Shown here one piece after another: positions 8,020 to 16,428 of a DNA stretch of 32,100 nucleotides. The stretch is from an uncultured beta proteobacterium (lineage in GTDB: Bacteria; Pseudomonadota; Gammaproteobacteria; Burkholderiales; Burkholderiaceae_C): contig CAIYYA010000204.1 in assembly GCA_903930255.1 (NCBI GenBank), positions 1 through 32,100 on the forward strand, in the 5' to 3' direction. The position numbers and the translations under genes are program-made. Below the pieces are notes generated by a model that was given only the letters and a program-made list of their open reading frames with translations, made no database searches and was not told the origin of the DNA. How positions within the stretch are numbered: position 1 is the stretch's first letter; the number at the start of each line of letters is the position of its first letter.

Positions 8020-8931
8020 ATGCAAAAAATCAAATGTGCTCTGATCGGGCCCGGCAATATTGGCACCGATTTGCTGGCCAAACTGCAACGCAGCCCGGTG
8101 TTAGAGCCGGTCTGGATGGTGGGCATTGACCCGGCATCTGATGGCCTCAAGCGGGCGCGCGAAATGGGCATCAAAACCACCGCTGAGGGCGTCGATGGCC
8201 TGCTGCCGCACGTGCTGGCCGATGGTGTGCAAATTGCTTTTGATGCCACCAGCGCCTATGTGCACGCTGAAAACAGCCGCAAATTGAATGCTTTGGGTGT
8301 GCTGATGATCGACCTGACTCCGGCTGCCATTGGCCCGTTCTGTGTGCCACCGGTCAACTTGGCTGAGCATGTCGGCAAAGGCGAGATGAATGTCAACATG
8401 GTGACCTGCGGTGGTCAGGCCACCATTCCGATGGTGGCGGCGGTGAGTCGTGTTCAGCCGGTGGCCTACGGCGAAATTGTCGCCACTGTATCGAGCAAGT
8501 CAGCCGGCCCCGGCACGCGCAAAAACATCGACGAATTTACCCGCACCACCGCCCGTGCAGTGGAAAAAGTCGGGGGTGCCAAAAAAGGCAAGGCCATCAT
8601 CATCCTGAACCCGGCCGAGCCGCCCCTGATCATGCGCGACACGGTGCATTGCCTGACCGAGACCGAGCCCGACCAGGCCAAGATCACCGAGTCGATCCAC
8701 GCCATGATCAAAGAAGTGCAAAAGTATGTGCCGGGTTACAAACTGGTCAACGGGCCGGTGTTTGACGGCAAGCGCGTTTCGGTTTTTCTGGAAGTCGAAG
8801 GCGTGGGCGATTACTTGCCCAAATACGCCGGCAACCTCGACATCATGACCGCTGCGGGTGCCCGTACCGCCGAGATGTTTGCCGAAGAAATCATCGCCGG
8901 GCGCTTGACGCTCAAGGCCACGGCCGCCTGA
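8020..8931 (+). CDS. dmpF: Acetaldehyde dehydrogenase (acylating)
   Basis: CoA-dependent acetaldehyde dehydrogenase (303 residues) converting acetaldehyde, NAD and CoA to acetyl-CoA and NADH. It works in a complex with the aldolase DmpG, in which toxic acetaldehyde is channelled between active sites. The N-terminus has the Rossmann motif GPGNIGTD (10-17). The acyl-enzyme nucleophile is Cys130 in [12 protein letters not shown]. The [17 protein letters not shown] and [11 protein letters not shown] segments are family hallmarks. A TTGGAG ribosome binding site lies ahead of the ATG; 17 bases separate its stop from dmpG. Confidence 0.97.
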   Translation: MQKIKCALIGPGNIGTDLLAKLQRSPVLEPVWMVGIDPASDGLKRAREMGIKTTAEGVDGLLPHVLADGVQIAFDATSAYVHAENSRKLNALGVLMIDLTPAAIGPFCVPPVNLAEHVGKGEMNVNMVTCGGQATIPMVAAVSRVQPVAYGEIVATVSSKSAGPGTRKNIDEFTRTTARAVEKVGGAKKGKAIIILNPAEPPLIMRDTVHCLTETEPDQAKITESIHAMIKEVQKYVPGYKLVNGPVFDGKRVSVFLEVEGVGDYLPKYAGNLDIMTAAGARTAEMFAEEIIAGRLTLKATAA

Positions 8932-8948
8932 ACCCCTAGGAGAAATTC

Positions 8949-9977
8949 ATGAACTTACACGGCAAAAAAATCACTCTGCACGACATGACTCTGCGTGATG
9001 GCATGCACCCCAAGCGCCATCTGATGACGCTTGAGCAAATGCGCAGCATTGCCTGCGGCCTCGACGCTGCAGGTGTACCGTTGATCGAAGTCACGCACGG
9101 CGATGGCTTGGGCGGCAGCTCGGTCAACTATGGTTTTCCGGCACACACCGACGAGGAATACCTGGGTGCCGTGATTCCGCTGATGAAGCAAGCCAAAGTG
9201 TCAGCGTTGCTGCTGCCCGGCATTGGCACGGTGGAGCACCTGCTGATGGCCAAGGATTTGGGCGTGAACACCATTCGCGTGGCCACCCACTGCACCGAGG
9301 CTGATGTGTCAGAGCAGCACATCACCAAAGCGCGCGCTTTGGGCATGGACACCGTGGGCTTTTTGATGATGGCGCACATGGCCAGCGCCGACAAGCTAGT
9401 GAGCCAGGCGCTGCTAATGCAAAGCTACGGTGCCAACTGCATCTACGTGACCGACTCGGCCGGTCACCTGCTGCCCGACGGCGTGAAGGCACGCTTGGGC
9501 GCGGTGCGCGCTGCCCTGAACCCCGAGACCGAGCTGGGTTTTCATGGCCACCATAATCTGGCCATGGGTGTGGCCAACTCGATTGCCGCCATTGAAGTGG
9601 GTGCTAACCGCATTGATGCCGCAGCTGCTGGCTTGGGTGCCGGGGCGGGTAACACGCCGATGGAAGTGCTGGTCGCCGTGCTGGATCTGATGGGTATTCC
9701 CACCGGGGTTGATGTGTACAAGATTCAGGACGTGGCTGAAGACCTGGTGGTGCCGATCATGGACTTTCCGATCCGCATTGACCGCGACGCGCTGACGCTG
9801 GGTTATGCCGGTGTCTATGGTTCATTTTTGTTGTTTGCTAAACGTGCCGAGAAAAAATACGGCGTCAGTGCGCGCGACATTCTGGTTGAAATGGGGCGTC
9901 GCGGCATGGTCGGCGGGCAAGAAGACATGATTGAAGACACCGCCATGACGCTGGCTCGTGAGCGCGCCAAAGCATAA
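8949..9977 (+). CDS. dmpG: 4-hydroxy-2-oxovalerate aldolase
   Basis: Metal-dependent pyruvate aldolase (342 residues) splitting 4-hydroxy-2-oxovalerate into pyruvate and acetaldehyde, which is handed to DmpF. It has a TIM barrel of the HMG-CoA lyase-like family. Arg16 and Asp17 (TLRDGMH) bind pyruvate enolate and metal, His20 is the probable catalytic base, and His199/His201 ([10 protein letters not shown]) complete the metal site. The C-terminal DmpG-type communication domain follows after about residue 275. AGGAGA (8939-8944) precedes the ATG. Its neighbour dmpF encodes the known partner. Confidence 0.97.
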   Translation: MNLHGKKITLHDMTLRDGMHPKRHLMTLEQMRSIACGLDAAGVPLIEVTHGDGLGGSSVNYGFPAHTDEEYLGAVIPLMKQAKVSALLLPGIGTVEHLLMAKDLGVNTIRVATHCTEADVSEQHITKARALGMDTVGFLMMAHMASADKLVSQALLMQSYGANCIYVTDSAGHLLPDGVKARLGAVRAALNPETELGFHGHHNLAMGVANSIAAIEVGANRIDAAAAGLGAGAGNTPMEVLVAVLDLMGIPTGVDVYKIQDVAEDLVVPIMDFPIRIDRDALTLGYAGVYGSFLLFAKRAEKKYGVSARDILVEMGRRGMVGGQEDMIEDTAMTLARERAKA

Positions 9978-9998
9978 AGCCTAGCCCCAACAAAACCC

Positions 9999-10026
9999 CG
10001 TTCGCCCTGAACTTGTCGAAGGGCCT
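9999..10026 (+). repeat. Dispersed repeat of the GAACTTGTCGAAGGGC type
   Basis: The spacer between dmpG and dmpH holds CGTTCGCCCTGAAC followed by TTGTCGAAGGGC, a short element with a GCCCT/AGGGC stem. I recognise it as a common dispersed intergenic repeat of beta- and gammaproteobacteria. It accounts for a large part of the 74-base spacer and creates an in-frame TTG (10013) that is not the dmpH start. Confidence 0.6.
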
Positions 10027-10051
10027 GATCAACAAACAAGGTAAATCCGCC

Positions 10052-10840
10052 ATGAATCTCGATCTACAAACCATTCAAGCGCTGGCTGAGCGACTGGAAA
10101 ACTGCCAGCTTACACAGCAAGACACCACCAAAATTACCGACGACTACCCGGATATGGATTGGGACGATGCCTACGCCATTCAGGACGAAATTCGCCGTCG
10201 CAAACTGGCACGAGGCCTGCGCATTGTGGGCTTGAAAGCCGGCTTGACTTCGCACGCCAAAATGAAGCAAATGGGCGTCAGTACACCGGTGTTTGGTTTT
10301 ATGACCGACGACTACACGGTTCCCGATGGAGGCGAGTGCAAAGTGAGTGAGCTGATTCACCCCAAGGTCGAGCCTGAAATTGCTTTTGTCACCAAGGCCG
10401 AATTGAGAGGGCCTGGGTGCCATATCGGGACCGTGCTGGCGGCCACTGACTTTGTGCTGCCCGGCATTGAGGTGATCGACAGCCGCTACCGCGATTTCAA
10501 GTTCGACCTGAAAAGCGTGGTCGCCGACAACACTTCGGCGGCACGTTTTGTGCTGGGTGGGCAGCCCATGAGCGCCGCGGGCGCAGACCTGCGCACGGTG
10601 GGCATTGTGATGGAAAAAAACGGTTTGCCGGTGGCTTTTGGCGCTGGTGCGGCAGTCTTGGGGCATCCGGCAGCGGCCATTGCCGCGCTGGCCAACCACC
10701 TGGGCGCGCGCGGTGAGTGCATTCCGGCTGGCAGCCTGATTCTGTCGGGTGGCATCACCGAAGCAGTGTCAGTGCAGGCCGGTGACAACATCACCTTGCG
10801 GGTGCAGGGCATGGGCAGCACCAGCATTCGATTTGTTTAA
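10052..10840 (+). CDS. dmpH: 4-oxalocrotonate decarboxylase
   Basis: Metal-dependent vinylpyruvate decarboxylase (262 residues) converting 2-oxohex-3-enedioate (the keto form of oxalocrotonate) to 2-hydroxypenta-2,4-dienoate and CO2. Fold and metal site are shared with DmpE: Glu107 and Glu109 (KVEPEIAF) and Glu140 (IEVIDSRY). ATG 10052 was preferred to an upstream TTG at 10013 because it gives the family N-terminus (MNLDLQTIQALAERLE), has AAGG (10038-10041) upstream and avoids coding through the dispersed repeat. DmpH and DmpE are known to associate so that the unstable dienol is hydrated at once. Confidence 0.95.
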   Translation: MNLDLQTIQALAERLENCQLTQQDTTKITDDYPDMDWDDAYAIQDEIRRRKLARGLRIVGLKAGLTSHAKMKQMGVSTPVFGFMTDDYTVPDGGECKVSELIHPKVEPEIAFVTKAELRGPGCHIGTVLAATDFVLPGIEVIDSRYRDFKFDLKSVVADNTSAARFVLGGQPMSAAGADLRTVGIVMEKNGLPVAFGAGAAVLGHPAAAIAALANHLGARGECIPAGSLILSGGITEAVSVQAGDNITLRVQGMGSTSIRFV

Positions 10841-10864
10841 TTTCCACTATTCAGGAGAAACACC

Positions 10865-11056
10865 ATGCCATTTGCCCAGATCTACATGATGGAAGGCCGC
10901 ACCGAAGAGCAAAAGCGCGCCGTCATCGAGAAAGTTTCCGCTGCGCTGGTCGAAGCCACTGGCACACCGATTGCCAATGTGCGTGTCTGGATCCATGACG
11001 TGCCCAAAGAAAATTGGGGCATTGCTGGCGTCAGCGCCAAAGACCTGGGACGCTGA
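10865..11056 (+). CDS. dmpI: 4-oxalocrotonate tautomerase
   Basis: Tiny tautomerase (63 codons) isomerising 2-hydroxymuconate to 2-oxohex-3-enedioate; in the family it forms hexamers. After removal of Met, Pro1 is the catalytic base; Arg11 and Arg39 bind the substrate carboxylates. Position 50, Phe in the classical Pseudomonas enzyme, is Trp here, a conservative change in the hydrophobic active-site wall. AGGAGA precedes the ATG. It is the last gene of the catabolic operon and is followed at once by a palindromic terminator. Confidence 0.96.
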   Translation: MPFAQIYMMEGRTEEQKRAVIEKVSAALVEATGTPIANVRVWIHDVPKENWGIAGVSAKDLGR

Positions 11057-11067
11057 GAGTTAGGCTT

Positions 11068-11098
11068 AGGGTCCATTACGTAATGGACCCTTAATTGT
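11068..11098 (+). terminator. Perfect 24-base palindrome, probable bidirectional terminator
   Basis: AGGGTCCATTAC is followed directly by its exact reverse complement (11068-11091). In RNA this would form a 10-bp stem closing an ACGT tetraloop, followed by TTAATTGT. It sits between the convergent ends of dmpI and dprA and can serve both strands. The T-tract is short. Confidence 0.75.
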
Positions 11099-11108
11099 CT
11101 CCTTGCAT

Positions 11109-12314
11109 TCAACTCAAGCGCTGAAACAGGCCGCCGGGCAACCGTGCTACCAGCGCGTCGAGTTCCAGGTTGAGCAACTGGACTTGCAGTTGTGCGGCAT
11201 CCAGGCCTGTGCGTGCTTGCAGTGCATCCAGACCCATAGGGTCAAATCCAAGTGAATCGAGCAACAAATTTTGCTCATCAAATAGACCCTTAGCGCTTGT
11301 TCTGCATGCGTCAACAGCTACTGAGTTGATAGCGTTATTAAAAGCCCCAGGGAGTGCAAACTCTTCCAACACATCTTGTGCTGATTCGATCAGTTTGGCG
11401 CCTTGTTTGATCAGTGCGTGGCAACCTCGGGCTTGCGCGGCATGGATCGAGCCGGGTATGGCAAAGACGTCCTTGCCTTGCTCAGCACTGAGTCGCGCGG
11501 TGATCAGCGAACCCGATTTCAGCGCCGCCTCAACCACCAGCGTGCCTTGTGCCAAACCCGCAATCAGCCGATTGCGTTTGGGGAAATTGGCCGTCAAAGG
11601 TGGTGTGCCAAGCGGGTATTCGCTGACCAGCAGGCCGGTTTGTGCAATTCGGTGTGCCAAAGCGTGGTGTGCTTTGGGGTAAACCCGGTCAAGCCCGGTG
11701 CCCACCACCGCCACGGTGCTGGCCGGTGCGCTGAGTGCGCCTTCGTGCGCTGCACCATCAATGCCCAAAGCCAGACCGCTCACAATGGTCAAGCCAGCTT
11801 GTCCCAGCGTTTTGCAGAATTCACGCGCATGGATCAGTCCCTGCGGCGTCGGATTGCGACTCCCCACCACAGCCAGACAGTTTGCCGGGCTGATGGGGTA
11901 AGGAGTTGCTTCCAAATAAGGAGCTGTTGACGCATGTTCAGCAGGCGCTAGAGGGGTTTTATCTGTAAATTCTCCAGCCCCCAGCAGATACAGCATCAGT
12001 GGTGGGTCGTCCAGGCTCTGCAGGGCACTTGGGTAGCCGCAATCGCCCAGCGTCACCACGCGACGCTGTTGTGCACCCGACCCACTTTGAGCGAGCCAAC
12101 TGAGTGTGGTTTGCAGCAGTTTTGCCAGTCCGGGTGGCTCAGTGCGCACCTGCTGCACCTGCTGGCTGTCGAGCACCTGTCCCAAGGCGCTGACAGATTG
12201 GCAAAAAATCGCTTCGGGCAGACCAAATGCCACCAGCAGTTTGCGCGCTGTGATATTGCCAACGCCAGGTGTCAGCGTCAGACGCAACCAGGCTTCAAGT
12301 TCGACGGGGGTCAT
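11109..12314 (-). CDS. dprA: DNA processing protein DprA, with two repeat-derived linkers
   Basis: DprA (401 residues) binds incoming single-stranded DNA during transformation and loads RecA. An N-terminal helical/SAM-like part (about 1-70) is followed by the Rossmann-like DprA core: VVGSRNPTPQG (about 149-159), SGLALGIDGAAHEG, VVGTGLDRVYP, FPKRNRLIAGL and AIPGSIHAAQARG. A C-terminal winged helix (DprA_WH) covers about 345-401. Two linkers are unusual: residues about 120-132 before the core and about 327-342 between core and winged helix. Both are encoded by copies of a dispersed 30-base repeat, which probably makes this protein longer than usual at these two points. The frame is intact, so the gene is probably functional. 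It lies downstream of the LysM gene on the same strand. Confidence 0.95.
   Translation of the reverse strand: MTPVELEAWLRLTLTPGVGNITARKLLVAFGLPEAIFCQSVSALGQVLDSQQVQQVRTEPPGLAKLLQTTLSWLAQSGSGAQQRRVVTLGDCGYPSALQSLDDPPLMLYLLGAGEFTDKTPLAPAEHASTAPYLEATPYPISPANCLAVVGSRNPTPQGLIHAREFCKTLGQAGLTIVSGLALGIDGAAHEGALSAPASTVAVVGTGLDRVYPKAHHALAHRIAQTGLLVSEYPLGTPPLTANFPKRNRLIAGLAQGTLVVEAALKSGSLITARLSAEQGKDVFAIPGSIHAAQARGCHALIKQGAKLIESAQDVLEEFALPGAFNNAINSVAVDACRTSAKGLFDEQNLLLDSLGFDPMGLDALQARTGLDAAQLQVQLLNLELDALVARLPGGLFQRLS
11287..11345 (-). repeat. Dispersed repeat copy inside dprA (core/winged-helix linker)
   Basis: On the minus strand the unit 11320-11291 begins TAGCTGTTGACGCATG and ends AAGCGCTA. It shares 23 of 30 positions with the other dprA copy (11921-11950, opposite strand), including 15 identical bases in a row, and 20 of 30 with the intergenic copy at 7012-7041. 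It is read through in frame as dprA residues about 327-342. Confidence 0.65.
11913..11962 (+). repeat. Dispersed repeat copy inside dprA (upstream of the Rossmann core)
   Basis: The plus-strand unit 11921-11950 begins GAGCTGTTGACGCATG and ends GGCGCTA, then AGAGGGGTTTTA follows. It has the same 30-base layout as the copy at 11291-11320 but in opposite orientation. It encodes dprA residues about 120-132, a Pro/Ala-rich stretch just before the GSRN motif. Confidence 0.65.
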
Positions 12315-12334
12315 GAGGTTGCAGTGTGAGTCTT

Positions 12335-12449
12335 TTGTTGTTAGTTGATAGTTGATAGTGGTTAGTTGTTAGTTATGAGTTATTTAAATAAATACGGCAG
12401 CAAAATTTTGTAAGACTCGTAACTAAAAACTAAAAACTAAAAACTAATC
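12335..12449. repeat. Heptanucleotide inverted array between the LysM gene and dprA
   Basis: The left arm (about 12338-12384) is built of TTAGTTG/ATAGTTG/TTAGTTA-like 7-base units. The right arm (about 12416-12449) is AACTAAA repeated at a 7-base period. The arms are inverse complements, separated by about 30 A/T-rich bases. The right arm ends one base before the LysM stop codon. Similar arrays occur at 19837-19963 and 20243-20303. Confidence 0.85.
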
Positions 12450-12450
12450 T

Positions 12451-13686
12451 TTAGCGAGGGCTGATCAGCCGGTCACCCACTTTGACACCGCTGGTGATGT
12501 CGAGCACCAGTGCATAGGACACTTTTTCAAATGGTCGAAACACCATCAGCAGACCGTTGCGCTCGTCGGGGAGCTTGAGTTGCGTGGGAATCGCTTGGGT
12601 TTTGTCTTGCAGCAGTTCGCCGGCCTTCATGATGGCCAGCATATGCCCACTTTCGATGCCGTCGCGCGTGCCGCGGTTGATCGTTACCACCTGATTTTGT
12701 GCGGCATTCACCACCGCACTACCATAGACCGAGAGAATGCGAGCCTCCAGCTCGGCAGGGGCGGCATGTGGCACAAAGTTTTGAAATTTTTGTGCCGGTT
12801 CTGGAAGCAGTCGGTCACCCACGCGAATTTCTTCTTTGGCATCAAAAATATCGATGCTGGCAGGTACCACGCTGGTGCTGGATTTGCCATCGGCAGCTGT
12901 GCTGCTTTGGGTCGATTCACTTTGCACCAGACGTGCCTTGCCGATGTATTGCGCCTCGTAGCCCAGCACGGCCGCGCTAATCGGATCTTTCAGTGGCGTC
13001 GCGTTGCGAAACACCCGCAAAATCTGAAATTTTTGGCTCGGGTCATCCATCAGCTCGGCTCCGGCTGGGCCGCGCGCATAAGCGCGGTCGCCTCGTGTCA
13101 GCAGCACGCGGCTGTCTTGGGCTGCCACAATGCGCGCAGCCTGGCTCAGGCCGGTTTCATCCACCACAATGGGTTCGACCAGAAAAGGCTCGATCAGATG
13201 GCTTTTTAGCGTTGGCAGAGCCGTGCTGCTGATGCTCTGCGTGCGCGTGTGGGGCGACAGCTTCACCGTGTTCAGGCTGGCTTGTGCGTCGCTGAGCGGG
13301 TTGCTACGCAACATGGCTCGACCGTTGGCCGTGACCAGATAGAGCATTTGACCGGGGTAGATGCGGTGCGGGTTCTGAATGTCCGTCAGATTCATGCCCC
13401 ACAGTTCAGGCCAGCGCCACGGGCTTTTCAGAAACAGCTTGGCAATCGCCCAAAGAGTGTCGCCGCTCTGCACGCTGTAGCTGGTCGGGGCATTTGCCGC
13501 TAATTCACTGAGCGCGATGCCGTCGCTGGCAACCTGCGCAGCCGTGGCGCGTTGCTGGGCGCTCGGGGGTGTCACTTGTGCAGCAGCTGGCGCTGTCAGC
13601 AGGGCTGCGCTGATGACGGCCAGAGTCAGTGTGGGTGCGAGCGAGTCAAAGACGTATTTCGCCATGGTGTTTTGCATCCTGTTCAT
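12451..13686 (-). CDS. Secreted LysM-domain protein
   Basis: Exported protein (411 residues) with an N-terminal signal peptide (hydrophobic core about 18-31, likely cleavage after APAAA near 36). One LysM domain follows at about 69-118 (SYSVQSGDTLWAIAKLFL ... IYPGQMLYLV) and should bind peptidoglycan glycan strands. The remaining 290 residues have no motif I can name; the stretch near VVTINRGTRDGIESGHMLAI looks beta-rich. The frame stays open to 13857, but I prefer ATG 13686: AAGG lies about nine bases upstream and the signal peptide then sits at the N-terminus. ATGs at 13677 and 13665 are alternatives. A LysM gene between dprA and def recurs in related genomes as I remember them. A periplasmic or cell-wall role is inferred. 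Confidence 0.88.
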   Translation of the reverse strand: MNRMQNTMAKYVFDSLAPTLTLAVISAALLTAPAAAQVTPPSAQQRATAAQVASDGIALSELAANAPTSYSVQSGDTLWAIAKLFLKSPWRWPELWGMNLTDIQNPHRIYPGQMLYLVTANGRAMLRSNPLSDAQASLNTVKLSPHTRTQSISSTALPTLKSHLIEPFLVEPIVVDETGLSQAARIVAAQDSRVLLTRGDRAYARGPAGAELMDDPSQKFQILRVFRNATPLKDPISAAVLGYEAQYIGKARLVQSESTQSSTAADGKSSTSVVPASIDIFDAKEEIRVGDRLLPEPAQKFQNFVPHAAPAELEARILSVYGSAVVNAAQNQVVTINRGTRDGIESGHMLAIMKAGELLQDKTQAIPTQLKLPDERNGLLMVFRPFEKVSYALVLDITSGVKVGDRLISPR

Positions 13687-13778
13687 GCGCCCAAACCTTG
13701 GGCTGGAGCCAGATTGTGACCCAAGCCAGCATATCTGCAAAAAAGTAGCGAAAATACGCGCCTCTTTAAAGTAACACC

Positions 13779-14288
13779 ATGGCTTTACTCCCGATTCTTT
13801 GCTACCCCGATCCCAAGCTTCACACCGTGGCCAAACCAGTGCCCAGCGTTGACGCACGCATCAAAACCCTGATCAGCAATATGCTCGAAACGATGTATGA
13901 CGCCAAGGGCATTGGTCTGGCAGCGACTCAGGTGAATGTGCATGAGCGGCTGATTGTGATCGACGTCTCCGAGTCGCGCCAGGAGGCGCTGGTGCTGATC
14001 AACCCGCAACTGCTTTGGTGCAGCGAGCAAACCCATATGAATGAAGAAGGCTGTTTGTCAGTGCCGGGCATATACGATGGTGTGCTGCGCCATGATGCCA
14101 TCAAGATTCGGGCGCAGGACGCGCAGGGTCAGCTGCGCGAGATCGAAGCCGACGGTCTGCTGGCGGTGTGCATTCAGCACGAGATGGATCACCTGCTGGG
14201 CAAGGTGTTTGTCGAATATCTTTCACCACTTAAACGCAACCGTATCAAGAGCAAAATGCTCAAAAGCCAGCGCGAGGCACGCGATTGA
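13779..14288 (+). CDS. def: Peptide deformylase
   Basis: Metalloenzyme (169 residues) removing the formyl group from the N-terminal methionine of new proteins. All three family motifs are present: [18 protein letters not shown] with metal ligand Cys92, and QHEMDH with ligands His134/His138 and catalytic Glu135. Length is normal. The ATG follows TAAAG, a modest ribosome binding site. It is transcribed divergently from the LysM gene with a 92-base spacer that should hold promoters for both. Its stop overlaps the TTG start of fmt by four bases. Confidence 0.98.
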   Translation: MALLPILCYPDPKLHTVAKPVPSVDARIKTLISNMLETMYDAKGIGLAATQVNVHERLIVIDVSESRQEALVLINPQLLWCSEQTHMNEEGCLSVPGIYDGVLRHDAIKIRAQDAQGQLREIEADGLLAVCIQHEMDHLLGKVFVEYLSPLKRNRIKSKMLKSQREARD

Positions 14289-15253
14289 AGCTGATTTTTG
14301 CGGGAACCCCTGAGTTTGCCCAGGTTGCGCTGGCGCAGTTGCACGCTGCCGGGCACGAAATCTCATTGGTGCTGACGCAACCCGACCGACCCGGCGGGCG
14401 CGGCATGAAGCTGCAGGCCTCCAGCGTCAAACAGTTTGCCCTAAAGCATGGCTTGGCACTGGCGCAGCCGCGCAGTTTGCGGCTCGACGGCAAGTTTGCA
14501 GACGCTGCACAAACTACGCGCGAACAACTGCTGGCGCTGCAAGCCGATGCCATGGTGGTGGCTGCTTACGGCCTGATTTTGCCGCAATGGGTGCTTGATC
14601 TGCCGCGCCTGGGTTGCTTCAACATTCATGCTTCACTGTTGCCGCGCTGGCGCGGTGCGGCACCTATTCATCGGGCCATCGAAGCCGGGGACAGCAGCAC
14701 CGGCATCACCATCATGCAAATGGATGCGGGTTTGGATACCGGCGCCATGTTGCTGGTGCAGAGCTTGCCGATCGGTGCTGCCAGCACCACGGCGACGCTG
14801 CATGACGAATTGGCAACAATGGGTGCCAGCATGATGCTCGAGGTGCTCGGTCAGGCGGCTTGTGGGCAACTGCAGCCGCAAGCGCAACCCGCGCAAGGCA
14901 TCACTTACGCCAGCAAAATCGAAAAAAACGAGGCCTCAATCGACTGGAAGCAAAGCGCGCCAAGCATTTGTCAGCGTGTGCGTGCGTTCAACCCGTTTCC
15001 GGTGGCTTGCACATCGCTGAACGGTGAAACCCTGAAAATTTGGGGCGCTAAACCCTCAGCGCAAAGCTTGCCGACGTCCGCAGTTGCGGGGCAAATTTTG
15101 GCTGTAACGCCCGATGGTATTGCGGTGGCTGCTATGAATTCAGTGGTGGTTTTGACCGAACTACAGCGCCCTGGTGGCAAACGCCTGGGGGTTGCTGACT
15201 TTTTACGTGGCAACGCGATCACGCTCGCCAACGTTTTCGGTGAGGCGCTTTGA
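14285..15253 (+). CDS. fmt: Methionyl-tRNA formyltransferase
   Basis: Enzyme (322 residues) transferring a formyl group from 10-formyl-tetrahydrofolate to initiator Met-tRNA; def reverses this on finished peptides. The N-terminus [15 protein letters not shown] is canonical and forces the TTG start at 14285, which overlaps the def stop (TTGA). Catalytic residues are Asn113 and His115 ([17 protein letters not shown]) and Asp151 (MDAGLDTG), equal to E. coli numbering plus 7. The C-terminal tRNA-binding domain spans about 210-320. The rare start codon plus overlap suggests translation coupled to def. Confidence 0.97.
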   Translation: MKLIFAGTPEFAQVALAQLHAAGHEISLVLTQPDRPGGRGMKLQASSVKQFALKHGLALAQPRSLRLDGKFADAAQTTREQLLALQADAMVVAAYGLILPQWVLDLPRLGCFNIHASLLPRWRGAAPIHRAIEAGDSSTGITIMQMDAGLDTGAMLLVQSLPIGAASTTATLHDELATMGASMMLEVLGQAACGQLQPQAQPAQGITYASKIEKNEASIDWKQSAPSICQRVRAFNPFPVACTSLNGETLKIWGAKPSAQSLPTSAVAGQILAVTPDGIAVAAMNSVVVLTELQRPGGKRLGVADFLRGNAITLANVFGEAL

Positions 15254-15987
15254 TGCGGCGTTTGTTAGCGTGGTGGCAGCATCCCGACTTTGTGCTGGGT
15301 TGGCGTGAAATGGCTGCCGTGTCACCCGGGCTGATGGCCTGGGGCTTGATGACCGGTGTGGCCATGGTCAAGTCGGGTATGAGTGTGCCCGAGTCACTGG
15401 CCATGACGCTGCTGGTGTTTGCCGGCAGCTCACAGTTGGCGGCCATTCCCTTGCTGGCTGCCGGTGCTCCGGCCTGGGTGATTTTGTCAACCAGCTTTTG
15501 CGTGAATTTGCGCTTTGTCGTGTTCAGCGCCCACATGCGCCCCTATCTGATGCATTTGCCCATGCGTTGGCGACTGTTGCAAGCTTATTTGACGGCAGAC
15601 TTGAGCTATGTGATGTTCACCCGTCGCTTTGCGCACCCACCGCAAAGCGAGCCTGAGCGCCGTGCACAGCTAGCTTATCTGAGCGGTGGCAGTTTTTTTA
15701 ACTGGTTCAGTTGGCAGGGCTCAAGCCTGCTTGGCATTGGGTTGGCTAACGTGATTCCAACGCACTGGGGTCTGGGTTTTGCAGGGATTCTGGCGCTCTT
15801 GGGCGTGGGCTGCTCGCTGGCATCGAACACTTTGCGGCGCACCTCTGCCGCTGTGGCGGCGCTGGCGGCTGTGGCGGCCTTTGCTTTGCCGCTGAAACTC
15901 AATATTGTGGTGGCGATTGCCTGTGCCGTTGCTTTGTGCATGCTGATTGAACAAAACGTGCCATCACTGCGTGAGGAGCGCCGATGA
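15253..15987 (+). CDS. azlC: AzlC family branched-chain amino acid exporter subunit
   Basis: Polytopic inner-membrane protein (244 residues), the large subunit of a two-component exporter of branched-chain amino acids (BrnF/AzlC family). Family features are the segment GLMTGVAMVKSGMSVPESL, the VFAGSSQLAAIPLL helix and NLRFVVFSAHMRPYL. ATG 15253 overlaps the fmt stop (TGATG) with GAGG (15242-15245) seven bases upstream; a TTG one codon earlier is less likely. The 3' end overlaps azlD by four bases. The exported substrate is inferred from family only. Confidence 0.92.
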   Translation: MRRLLAWWQHPDFVLGWREMAAVSPGLMAWGLMTGVAMVKSGMSVPESLAMTLLVFAGSSQLAAIPLLAAGAPAWVILSTSFCVNLRFVVFSAHMRPYLMHLPMRWRLLQAYLTADLSYVMFTRRFAHPPQSEPERRAQLAYLSGGSFFNWFSWQGSSLLGIGLANVIPTHWGLGFAGILALLGVGCSLASNTLRRTSAAVAALAAVAAFALPLKLNIVVAIACAVALCMLIEQNVPSLREERR

Positions 15988-16331
15988 ACCAAACCGACTT
16001 CTGGACGCTGGGGGTTATCGCTGGCATGGCGCTTGTGACCTTGCTGACGCGCTCTTTTTTCTTGATCAGCAGCCAGCCGTGGGAGCTGCCACATTGGGCG
16101 CAACGTGGTTTGCAATATGCGCCCATTGCCGCGCTGGCGGCGGTGGTTGCCCCCGAAGTGGTGATGAGTCAGGGGCTGCTCATCAGCACCTGGCAAGATG
16201 CGCGTCTTTACGCCTGTGCGGTGGGCGCTGCATATTTTTTTTGGCGAAAAGGCCAAGGTCAGGCGGTGCTGGGCACCATTGTCTCGGGTATGCTGGTGTA
16301 CCTGCCATTGCATTTGGCTTTCGGGTGGTAG
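15984..16331 (+). CDS. azlD: AzlD family branched-chain amino acid exporter small subunit
   Basis: Small membrane protein (115 residues) of the AzlD/BrnE family with about four hydrophobic segments (about 8-28, 42-60, 67-85, 90-113). It pairs with AzlC to form the exporter. Start and azlC stop overlap as ATGA, so equal production by coupled translation is expected. The LLTRSFFL and ALAAVVAPEVVM segments match the family. It ends the def-fmt-azlCD run. Confidence 0.9.
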   Translation: MNQTDFWTLGVIAGMALVTLLTRSFFLISSQPWELPHWAQRGLQYAPIAALAAVVAPEVVMSQGLLISTWQDARLYACAVGAAYFFWRKGQGQAVLGTIVSGMLVYLPLHLAFGW

Positions 16332-16356
16332 TTTTGCCAGTTCTCTTGCCTGCTTG

Positions 16357-16380
16357 TCAGCCCCAAAGTGGCTGATTTGG
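16357..16380 (+). terminator. Weak stem-loop after azlD
   Basis: TCAGCC (16357-16362) pairs with GGCTGA (16370-16375) around a 7-base loop, followed by TTTGG. The stem is short and the T-run poor, so it is at best a weak terminator between azlD and the chemosensory locus. The rest of this 97-base spacer shows no promoter I can defend. Confidence 0.3.
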
Positions 16381-16428
16381 ACTCTAAAATGCCGTTAATC
16401 AGTTTGTTTTATAAATAGGTGTCGATGC

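Noticed and set aside
13687-13857. N-terminal extension of the LysM gene
   Set aside because: It would bury the signal peptide inside the protein and overlap the start of def; ATG 13686 has an AAGG upstream.
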